NCBI GenBank assembly: GCA_018060185.1
Contig: JAGOWQ010000018.1
Coordinates: forward strand, 1-35,414
DNA: 35,414 nt
Reading direction: 5' to 3'
Origin: Leptotrichiaceae bacterium
Lineage (GTDB): Bacteria; Fusobacteriota; Fusobacteriia; Fusobacteriales; Leptotrichiaceae
Shown here: piece by piece, positions 23,816 through 30,366 of the stretch
Position numbering within the stretch: position 1 is the first letter of the stretch
How the letters are laid out: the number at the start of each line of letters is the position of its first letter
Translations under genes and position numbers: made by a program
The notes under the pieces: model-generated
Told to the model about the DNA's origin: nothing
What the model saw: the letters and a program-made list of their open reading frames with translations, nothing else
Databases searched by the model: none

Positions 23816-25632
23816 TAGTAAATATCTAATTTATATGGTAAATAATACATAGCTTTGTTTTTATTGCTTTCTAATAGTTTATAATCCTCTACAATATTAG
23901 TTTTATTATAAATAACAGACCAAGTAGAAGTTATATTTACTTTTTCTAATATATAACTTGATAAAAATTTAAAAGTTTCAGAAAAATCCATTTTAGAGTA
24001 AATACTTTTTACATTATAATTATCACCAAGATTCAAATCCTTAGAAAGAATTTTTATAGTTTCATCAAGAGAGGCTATTCCATCAACTAATTTTATATTT
24101 AATGCTTCTTCTCCAAGCCAGATTTTACCTTGAGCATAGTTTTCAAGTACAGAATCAGGGATTTTTCTATTTTCTGAAACCCTTGATTTAAATTCTTTAT
24201 AAGTTCCAGTCATAGATTCAACGATTTTATTTTTAGTATCGTTAGCAAGAGGAGTGAACACATCATAAGTGTCAGAGTACTTCCCTTTAGAAATAGAATT
24301 TGAACTTATACCGTATTTTTTTTGAGTATTAGATACTTTAGGAAACATAGATACTACACCAATAGAGCCAGTAATAGTAGAATTATTTGCAAAAACTTTA
24401 TTTCCAGCCATTGAGATATAATACCCTCCAGATGCAGCAGTTTCAGACATAGAAACATATACTGGAATGTTTATTTTTGAAAGACTTTGGTAAATTATTT
24501 CTGAAGCAAGAGCAGAACCACCAGGAGAGTTTACTCTTAAAACAATCCCTTTTAAATTAGGTATTTTTATTGCTTCTTCTAATTTTGTAGCGATATTATT
24601 AGGATTAATAGATATACTATTATCGTTTACATTATTATATAGAATGGAACCTTCAGCGTAAATTACTGCAATAGTTCCATTTGAATTAGATTTATTTTCA
24701 ATATTTTTAGTAATTTTACTTTCATTATTTGAATAATATTCATAAATATCAATTATATTTTCATTAGTTATACTTAGTCTTTTTAAAAAGTCATCAAAAT
24801 ATTCTAGTTTATCAATAAAGTTCTTATCTCTAGCATTAAAAGGTGTAAGATTAATATTATTTCCATTAATTATATCGTTATTCAGAGTTTCTTTATTTAT
24901 CTTACGATTTTTTGAAATATTATCTATGAAATGATTATATCTAGTATCTAAAATTCTAGTTAATTCTTCTTTCAGTTCAGAAGACATTGTATCGCTATTG
25001 TAATTTTCCCCATAAGATTTAAAGTCTCCCATTCTAATAATCTCCATGTTTATACCTAATTTATCAAATAAACTTTTAAAATACAAATCAGAATAATGAT
25101 ATCCAGTAATAGAAATCTCAGCAGAAGAAGATGGAATAGATATTATCTCATCAGCCGCGGAAGCTATAGTATAATTAGAATTTTGAATGTATGCTCCGTA
25201 CGCGTATATTTTTTTACCTTTTGTTTTAATCTCTTCAAATTTTTTTAAAATTTCTTCTGTTTTTGAAGAAGAAATGTTAATTTGATCAAGATTAATAATA
25301 ATCCCTTTTATTTTTTCATTATTTTTTATGTCATCTAAACTATTTAATATATCAGTAAATGAAATATTATATTTATTTGACCCAGCAATGTTACTAAAAA
25401 TAGAAGGAGAAATTATTTTATCTTCTGTAACTTCTGAAGGGTTAAATAATACGTAGCTATAATTTTTAATCTTTGTTTCATTATTGTTTTTTTCATTTGT
25501 AGCAATAAAAGAGACTAAAGATACCCCTAAAATAAAAATGAAAAGAATCAGTAATGATAATTTTAGAAAAAAAGAATAAATTTCTTTTAAAGTAAAAATA
25601 AGAAATTTTTTTATTAATTTGAAAAAATCCAT
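23815..25632 (-). CDS. sppA: Signal peptide peptidase SppA, long form
   Basis: At 605 residues this matches the two-domain 67K type (Escherichia coli SppA has 618), not the short Bacillus form. It has one N-terminal membrane segment (about 22-44). The N-terminal domain holds the catalytic lysine K205 (RMGDFKSYGE) and the C-terminal domain the nucleophile S401 (ETAASGGYY), with the NSPGGSA block and ITGSIGVVSMF. SppA assembles into a dome on the inner membrane and degrades leftover signal peptides. It is a single-gene unit with a good promoter and a strong terminator. The ribosome site is AGGAGGG. Confidence 0.95.
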   Translation of the reverse strand: MDFFKLIKKFLIFTLKEIYSFFLKLSLLILFIFILGVSLVSFIATNEKNNNETKIKNYSYVLFNPSEVTEDKIISPSIFSNIAGSNKYNISFTDILNSLDDIKNNEKIKGIIINLDQINISSSKTEEILKKFEEIKTKGKKIYAYGAYIQNSNYTIASAADEIISIPSSSAEISITGYHYSDLYFKSLFDKLGINMEIIRMGDFKSYGENYNSDTMSSELKEELTRILDTRYNHFIDNISKNRKINKETLNNDIINGNNINLTPFNARDKNFIDKLEYFDDFLKRLSITNENIIDIYEYYSNNESKITKNIENKSNSNGTIAVIYAEGSILYNNVNDNSISINPNNIATKLEEAIKIPNLKGIVLRVNSPGGSALASEIIYQSLSKINIPVYVSMSETAASGGYYISMAGNKVFANNSTITGSIGVVSMFPKVSNTQKKYGISSNSISKGKYSDTYDVFTPLANDTKNKIVESMTGTYKEFKSRVSENRKIPDSVLENYAQGKIWLGEEALNIKLVDGIASLDETIKILSKDLNLGDNYNVKSIYSKMDFSETFKFLSSYILEKVNITSTWSVIYNKTNIVEDYKLLESNKNKAMYYLPYKLDIY

Positions 25633-25674
25633 GAAAGCCCTCCTAAAAATTTAAATATAAATTTAATAATGCAA

Positions 25675-25703
25675 ATTATAGCATTTATGGTCATAAATAG
25701 CAA
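25675..25703 (-). promoter_or_regulatory. sppA promoter with a dyad in its spacer
   Basis: On the minus strand TTGCTA and TATAAT are 17 bases apart with an extended TGC before the -10. The spacer contains the perfect dyad ATTTATG-GT-CATAAAT (25683-25698), well placed for a repressor. Confidence 0.75.
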
Positions 25704-25737
25704 ATTCTAAATAATGATAAAAAAAATAAAAAAATTG

Positions 25738-25766
25738 TTGACAAAAAAAACGATATATGATATTAT
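25738..25766 (+). promoter_or_regulatory. Promoter of the second tRNA array
   Basis: TTGACA (25738-25743) and TATTAT (25761-25766) have a 17-base spacer, 31 bases upstream of tRNA-Glu. Confidence 0.8.
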
Positions 25767-25797
25767 AGCTCTTGTCTTAAGAGATTTTAAAAATTAT

Positions 25798-25872
<75 letters not shown>

Positions 25873-25900
25873 ATTAAGACTTGATGGTTTTATTAAATAT

Positions 25901-25976
25901 GGTCGCATAGCTCAGTTGGGAGAGCACCTGCCTTACAAGCAGGGGGTCACTGGTTCGAGCCCAGTTGTGACCACCA
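25901..25976 (+). tRNA. tRNA-Val (UAC), copy 2
   Basis: A 76-base cloverleaf with anticodon TAC at 25934-25936 and encoded CCA. Compared with copy 1 the acceptor has GTGACC, turning one G-C pair into G-U, so it should still fold and function. Confidence 0.95.
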
Positions 25977-25981
25977 TTTTT

Positions 25982-26058
25982 GGAGGTGTAGCTCAGTTGG
26001 TTAGAGTGCTTGCCTGTCACGCAAGATGTCGCGAGTTCGAGTCTCGTCACTTCCGCCA
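25982..26058 (+). tRNA. tRNA-Asp (GUC), copy 2
   Basis: Identical over 77 bases to the gene at 4607, with anticodon GTC and encoded CCA. Confidence 0.96.
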
Positions 26059-26085
26059 ATTTAATTTTAACCGTAAGGTTTATTT

Positions 26086-26161
26086 GCCGCTTTAGCTCAT
26101 CTGGTAGAGCAGCTGACTTGTAATCAGCAGGTGGTTGGTTCGAGTCCGACAAGCGGCACCA
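26086..26161 (+). tRNA. tRNA-Thr (UGU)
   Basis: A 76-base cloverleaf with acceptor GCCGCTT/AAGCGGC, anticodon TGT at 26119-26121 and encoded CCA. Confidence 0.96.
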
Positions 26162-26176
26162 TTTTAATAAAGTTGT

Positions 26177-26261
26177 GGTGAGGTTCCCGAGCGGCCAAAG
26201 GGAGCAGACTGTAAATCTGCCGGCTCAGCCTTCGAAGGTTCGAATCCTTCCCTCACCACCA
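26177..26261 (+). tRNA. tRNA-Tyr (GUA)
   Basis: An 85-base class II tRNA with long variable arm, acceptor GGTGAGG/CCTCACC, anticodon GTA at 26211-26213 and encoded CCA. A T-run follows the gene and may aid termination. Confidence 0.96.
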
Positions 26262-26322
26262 TTTTTTTTTATAATAAAATAATATATATATAATTGTGGA
26301 ATTTTTGGGAGGATATAGTAAT

Positions 26323-26679
26323 ATGGTAAGAAAATTGAAAAATGCTAGTGGGAAATCAGGAAATCAGCAAGATATTATAAAACAAGCTCAAGTGATGCAA
26401 CAAGAAATGTTAAAAATCCAGGAAGGATTAAAAGATAAATTTGTTGAAACGTCAGTAGCTGGTGGGGGCATAACTTTAAAAGCTAATGGACAAAAGAAAA
26501 TAGTAGATTTATCAATTTCTTTAGATGTATTAAAAGATGCAATTGAAGAAGAAGATGCAACAATAGTTTCGGATTTAATTATAAATGCTGTAAATGAAGT
26601 GTTGGAAAAAGCAGAAGAAATGGCTGAAAAAGAAATGGAAATAATAACTGGTGGAGTTAGTATTCCAGGATTATTTTAA
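26323..26679 (+). CDS. ebfC: Nucleoid-associated protein, YbaB/EbfC family
   Basis: The start is ATG 26323, nine bases after GGGAGGA (26307-26313), giving 118 residues; an upstream in-frame GTG at 26296 precedes that ribosome site and is rejected. The protein has the family layout: an N-terminal helix rich in Gln and Met (IIKQAQVMQQEMLKIQEGL), the central VAGGGITLKANGQKKIVDLSIS, a second helix (LINAVNEVLEKAEEMAEKEM) and the terminal GGVSIPGLF. Family members are small dimers that bind DNA with little sequence preference. In many bacteria the gene sits by dnaX and recR; here it follows a tRNA array instead. Confidence 0.92.
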   Translation: MVRKLKNASGKSGNQQDIIKQAQVMQQEMLKIQEGLKDKFVETSVAGGGITLKANGQKKIVDLSISLDVLKDAIEEEDATIVSDLIINAVNEVLEKAEEMAEKEMEIITGGVSIPGLF

Positions 26680-26696
26680 TATTAAATTTAGATTTG

Positions 26697-26727
26697 AAAC
26701 TAGGTGTATTCCTAGTTTTTATTTTTA
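26697..26727 (+). terminator. Terminator after ebfC
   Basis: An 8-bp stem (AAACTAGG 26697-26704 with CCTAGTTT 26711-26718) is followed by a T-rich run. Confidence 0.85.
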
Positions 26728-26766
26728 ATATTAAATTTGTATAAACAAACAAAAGTGAGGTTTGTT

Positions 26767-27702
26767 ATGGAAAATAATGTTTATTTAAAGGATAAAATAG
26801 AAAAATTATTATTAATATTAAACGATGGATTAGTTGGTAAGGAAAAGATAATTAAACTTGGGATATTGAGCTTAATGGCAGGAGAAAATTTAATTTTAAT
26901 AGGTCCGCCAGGGACAGCAAAAAGTGAAATTTCTAGGAGATTTAACAAAATTTTTGAAAAGGAAAGTTACTTTGAATATCTTCTTACAAAATTTACAACA
27001 CCCGAAGAGATTTTTGGTCCTTTTTCAATAAAGAAATTACAAGAAGATAAATTTGAGAGAAGCACAGAGGGATATATCCCTAGAAGTAAAATAGTATTTT
27101 TAGACGAAATATTTAAGGCTAATTCTTCGATTTTAAATACACTTCTTACTATTATTAATGAAAAGGTTTTTCATAATGGTATTAAAATTGAGAAAATACC
27201 TTTAATTTCTTTAATAGGGGCTTCTAATGAAGTTCCTCTAGATAATGAGGAACTAACAGCTTTATATGACAGGTTTTTAGTAAGAGGAATTGTTGATTAT
27301 ATATCAGATGAAGAAATAGAAATGTTACTTGACATAGAAAATAATGAAATTGAAATTCCAGAAGAATTAAAATTCACACTAGATGAATTAGAAGAAATTA
27401 GAAAAAATTCTAAAGAAATTAAAGTTTCAAATGGTATAAAAAAAACTATAATTGAAATTAGAAGAGAATATAATAAAGTATTTATGGATGATAAAAATGA
27501 AATAATATCAGATAGAAAAATTGTGAAAATAATGAAATTACTTAAAATATCTGCATATATTAATGGTAGAGATAAAGTTGATTTTTCAGATATTTTAGTT
27601 ATGATAAATTGTTTATGGAATGATGTTAAAAATGTTGAAAAAGTAAAAAAAATAGTATTAGACGCAGTTAAAAACAATATAACGAAAGAGGATTTAGTAT
27701 GA
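26767..27702 (+). CDS. ravA: MoxR-family AAA+ ATPase, RavA-like
   Basis: The start is ATG 26767, six bases after GTGAGG, giving 311 residues; an upstream TTG is rejected. The AAA+ core is complete: Walker A GPPGTAKS (46-53), FTTPEEIFGPFSI, Walker B IVFLDE (109-114, E114 catalytic), NEKVFHNG, sensor-1 LIGASNE and the arginine-finger region LYDRFLVRG. MoxR ATPases work with VWA-domain partners as chaperone-like machines, and one such partner, ViaA-like, lies at 28253. Escherichia coli RavA has 498 residues because of a triple-helical and LARA region that binds the lysine decarboxylase; this protein lacks that part. The stop overlaps the next start by four bases. Confidence 0.88.
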   Translation: MENNVYLKDKIEKLLLILNDGLVGKEKIIKLGILSLMAGENLILIGPPGTAKSEISRRFNKIFEKESYFEYLLTKFTTPEEIFGPFSIKKLQEDKFERSTEGYIPRSKIVFLDEIFKANSSILNTLLTIINEKVFHNGIKIEKIPLISLIGASNEVPLDNEELTALYDRFLVRGIVDYISDEEIEMLLDIENNEIEIPEELKFTLDELEEIRKNSKEIKVSNGIKKTIIEIRREYNKVFMDDKNEIISDRKIVKIMKLLKISAYINGRDKVDFSDILVMINCLWNDVKNVEKVKKIVLDAVKNNITKEDLV

Positions 27703-28223
27703 CTGTAGATGAAATAAAAGGAAATAGTATAGAAGAAATTAATTTAGAAATACTTGGAATTTTAAATGAAGAAAAAGAAATAAATCTACTAGAAATGACA
27801 AAAGAATGTGAAAAAATAGAAAGGAAAATGTTTTTAAATTATATTTTTAAAATATTGATAAATATTGAAGATGGTAATCTTGATAGAAATGTTGATGATT
27901 TTTATCGTGATAGAAAGTTAAAAATAATATATATGGATAAACTATTTATTCAATCTAATATTATTATTCTTTTTAATATAAAAGATGACGTTCTATTTTT
28001 TGATAATCCATTTTGGGCATATACTAACAAAACTACAAATAAAAAAATTATAGATATAGAAATTGTTCAGAAAATAATTAGAAAAATGTCTGAAATAGTA
28101 TTAAATGAAAAAATAAAAAGGCAAGAAATAGAAAAATTTCTTAAAAATGGCAGAATAGGTAAAGAAGAAAGAATAACAAGCGAAATATTGTTAAATCAAA
28201 TAAAAGAAAATATACTTCTTTAA
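27699..28223 (+). CDS. Unknown protein between ravA and viaA
   Basis: A 174-residue protein that I do not recognise. It starts inside the ravA stop (ATGA overlap) and ends 29 bases before viaA, so it is almost surely co-expressed with both. It has no signal peptide or clear membrane segment. It appears mostly helical with charged ends (MTVDEIKGNSIEEINLEILG at the start, IRKMSEIVLNEKIKRQEIEK near the end) and a central more hydrophobic, aromatic part (IIYMDKLFIQSNIIILFNIKDDVLFFDNPFWAY). No catalytic motif is seen. By position it could be an adaptor linking the ATPase and its VWA partner, perhaps replacing the missing RavA C-terminal part; this is inference. Confidence 0.8.
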   Translation: MTVDEIKGNSIEEINLEILGILNEEKEINLLEMTKECEKIERKMFLNYIFKILINIEDGNLDRNVDDFYRDRKLKIIYMDKLFIQSNIIILFNIKDDVLFFDNPFWAYTNKTTNKKIIDIEIVQKIIRKMSEIVLNEKIKRQEIEKFLKNGRIGKEERITSEILLNQIKENILL

Positions 28224-28252
28224 AATTTACAACGTAAAATTAGGAGAGAAAG

Positions 28253-29905
28253 ATGAAAATTGAAATTTCTTTAACTTCTCATATATCAAAACCAATAAAA
28301 TATTATGTAAATAAAATTTATAGGAAAAAAATATCACCTAAATTAGGTAGTATAATTTATAGTGATTTTGGTCAAGAAGGGATATATATAGGAAATGATG
28401 AGATAGTAACTCTTGGCAGTTATAATACACTAAATGAAACAAAATATGTAAAAAAAATATCAGTGGATACTTTTTTAAAAAATAATAAATTTTTAAATAG
28501 TGTTTATATATCTTCAAATAGTAATGGGGCTATAGAAAATGAAAAAATAGTTGAAGCAGCAATAGAATATATAGGAGAGAAAAATAATTTTGGATTAGTT
28601 TTTAAAAATACTAATAGTTTTATAAAAAAATGTCTTGATTATTCAAAAGAAAATTTTTTTGATACAGAAAATGACCTAGAAGAAAGTTTTAAATCTGAAC
28701 TAGGTCTTATGAAACAAAAGGCAAAAAATAAAATTGGTGCTATAAAATGGCTTTTATGGGATTTTGAATTAGATGAAAAAAATAAAAAAATGGATATTTT
28801 TGATGATATATATAAAGAAGGCGTTGAAAATAATCTAATATCAGAAGAAAATATTGAAAAATATGAAAATTTAAACATTAGAAAAATTATAAAAGAATAT
28901 GAAGAGATACCTTTAAATAATGAAATAATAATTCATCTAAAAAAAGAATTAAGTGAAATGATAGATTTTTTTAGAGAGATTCAAGATGAAAGACTTCCTA
29001 ACAATATTATGAAGTTAATTATAAAAATAATTAGAGTCTTAGAAGAAATTATATTTAATTATGAAAATAATGAGAATACTCTAAATTCCCTTGGAGGCGG
29101 TTTTTCATATAAAGAATTAAAAGAAACAGGAGAAGATTTTAAAAAAATCGCAAATGAAATGCAGAAAAATAAGAATATTCAAGATATTCTTAAAAGGCTT
29201 GGAAAAGGAAAGTTAGAAAAAAGTAGGGATAATAAGAATAAAGTTGCCAAAATAAATAAAAATGAAATATTTGGTATTGATAGAAGTAGTGATTTATCGA
29301 GACTTCTTCCATCAGAATTGTTAAATTTAGAAGATGAAAGTTTAAAATATTTATTTTATTCTAAGTATTTAGAAAAAAGTCTTTTAACTTACGAAATAAA
29401 AGGAAATAGTATAATTGAAAAAAATGAAAGTGAAGACGGATTTAGTAATAAAGGTACAATTGTGGTTTGTCTTGATACTTCGGGTAGTATGAATGGAAGT
29501 CCGATTATTAAAGCTAAAGCCTTAGTTTTAGCTATAGTAAAAATATTGAAAAAAGAAAATAGAGAACTTCATATAATAATATTTGGGGCAAAAAATCAAT
29601 ATCAAGAAGTTACAATAAATAGTGAAAATCAAATAATAGAAGTAATAAAATTTTTGAGAAAAAGCTATGATGGCGGAACTTACTTTGAAACACCATTAAA
29701 AAGAGCTATGGAGATAATAGATTTTAAAAAGAATTATGAAAAAGCTGATATATTAATGGTTACAGATGGAGCTTGTAAAATAAGTCATGTTTTTAGGAGA
29801 AAGATAACTGAAGAAAAAGAAAGGATGAAATTTAAAATATACACTATTATTTGTGAATCAGATAGAGTAGAAAAAGATTTTTCTGATGGTGTGTTTGTAA
29901 TATAG
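28253..29905 (+). CDS. viaA: ViaA-like VWA protein with N-terminal LRAT-like domain
   Basis: A 550-residue protein. Residues about 400-550 form a von Willebrand A domain with the complete MIDAS start DTSGSM (408-413), a threonine in GGTYF and ILMVTDG, closely patterned on ViaA (IVCLDTSGSM, YDGGTYFETPL). The middle is a helical region. Residues 28-130 do not look like ViaA: they follow the order of an LRAT/HRASLS-type (NlpC/P60 circular permutant) domain, with SPKLGSIIYSDFG, GIYIG and NTNSFIKKC. The catalytic positions are changed: His to E42, second His to T53, and Cys of NCEHF to T120. It would be an inactive, possibly lipid- or peptide-binding module. VWA assignment is firm; the N-terminal domain is a pattern-based inference. 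Confidence 0.8.
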   Translation: MKIEISLTSHISKPIKYYVNKIYRKKISPKLGSIIYSDFGQEGIYIGNDEIVTLGSYNTLNETKYVKKISVDTFLKNNKFLNSVYISSNSNGAIENEKIVEAAIEYIGEKNNFGLVFKNTNSFIKKCLDYSKENFFDTENDLEESFKSELGLMKQKAKNKIGAIKWLLWDFELDEKNKKMDIFDDIYKEGVENNLISEENIEKYENLNIRKIIKEYEEIPLNNEIIIHLKKELSEMIDFFREIQDERLPNNIMKLIIKIIRVLEEIIFNYENNENTLNSLGGGFSYKELKETGEDFKKIANEMQKNKNIQDILKRLGKGKLEKSRDNKNKVAKINKNEIFGIDRSSDLSRLLPSELLNLEDESLKYLFYSKYLEKSLLTYEIKGNSIIEKNESEDGFSNKGTIVVCLDTSGSMNGSPIIKAKALVLAIVKILKKENRELHIIIFGAKNQYQEVTINSENQIIEVIKFLRKSYDGGTYFETPLKRAMEIIDFKKNYEKADILMVTDGACKISHVFRRKITEEKERMKFKIYTIICESDRVEKDFSDGVFVI

Positions 29906-29942
29906 ATAGAATAAAAAAAGAAACAGCTAATTTTAAAAAAAG

Positions 29943-29962
29943 GTTTTAAAGTTATACTTTTT
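29943..29962 (+). repeat. 20-bp direct repeat, copy 1
   Basis: GTTTTAAAGTTATACTTTTT is identical to 30182-30201. It holds a short dyad (AAAGT-TAT-ACTTT) followed by T and lies upstream of the small lipoprotein gene. Confidence 0.7.
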
Positions 29963-29997
29963 TAGAATTTAAAATAAAAGATAAATGAGGTAGGATC

Positions 29998-30132
29998 GTG
30001 AATAAAATAAAAATATTATTAATAATGATAGCAATGATTTTTACTATGAATTCATGCTTAGCTGTGGCTGCGGCAGGAGCGGGAGCGGCAGGTGGATATT
30101 ACTGTGGAAAAACATCAAAATGCACAAGATAA
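29998..30132 (+). CDS. Very small lipoprotein with a glycine-zipper-like tail
   Basis: A 44-residue frame starting with GTG, seven bases after GAGG (29987-29990). It reads as a lipoprotein precursor: basic start, hydrophobic core and lipobox MNSC with C20 as lipidation site. The mature part is only 25 residues: a run of Ala and Gly (LAVAAAGAGAAGG) like a glycine zipper, then YYCGKTSKCTR with two cysteines. The codon use (GCG, GGC-rich tail) is more GC-rich than its neighbours. It may insert in the membrane or pair by its glycine face, as the N-terminal part of DolP-like lipoproteins does. LspA and lipoprotein processing are encoded in this genome. Function unknown. It is missed by length cut-offs. 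Confidence 0.65.
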   Translation: MNKIKILLIMIAMIFTMNSCLAVAAAGAGAAGGYYCGKTSKCTR

Positions 30133-30150
30133 AAGCATGTTTAGAAAATA

Positions 30151-30179
30151 TTGACAGTATTAAAAACGAAGAGTATATT
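30151..30179 (+). promoter_or_regulatory. Strong-looking promoter downstream of the small lipoprotein
   Basis: A perfect TTGACA (30151-30156) and TATATT (30174-30179) have a 17-base spacer. The predicted start falls in the second 20-bp repeat. It could drive a small RNA or add to transcription of the phosphohexomutase gene. Confidence 0.55.
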
Positions 30180-30181
30180 AA

Positions 30182-30201
30182 GTTTTAAAGTTATACTTTT
30201 T
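30182..30201 (+). repeat. 20-bp direct repeat, copy 2
   Basis: Identical to 29943-29962; it follows the small lipoprotein gene and overlaps the expected start of the promoter at 30151. The gap from 30202 to 30300 has no other feature that I can support. Confidence 0.7.
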
Positions 30202-30305
30202 CAAATTATTTTTTATAATTTAGCTTTTATTAATTGAGTGCTAAGTCCACTTTGTTTTTCATTTAGAAGGTTTTTAAAAATTATAATAAATTTTATAAAA
30301 TCTAT

Positions 30306-30333
30306 TTGTTAAATTTTATAAATATGGTAGAAT
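30306..30333 (+). promoter_or_regulatory. Promoter of the phosphohexomutase operon
   Basis: TTGTTA (30306-30311) and TAGAAT (30328-30333) have a 16-base spacer, with an extended TGG before the -10. Confidence 0.65.
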
Positions 30334-30366
30334 TATATTAAGAGAATATAATAGGAGGATTACGCT

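Larger units (their letters stand above)
25899..26058 (+). repeat. 160-bp tRNA-Val/tRNA-Asp repeat, copy 2
   Basis: This matches 4524-4683 with a single visible difference at 25968 (T for C at 4593), including the spacer between the two tRNAs. Confidence 0.93.

Noticed and set aside
25874-26152. Minus-strand 92-residue open frame across the tRNA array
   Set aside because: It is translated tRNA sequence (the TSDPLLVRQ-type peptide often misannotated as protein); the tRNAs explain it fully.
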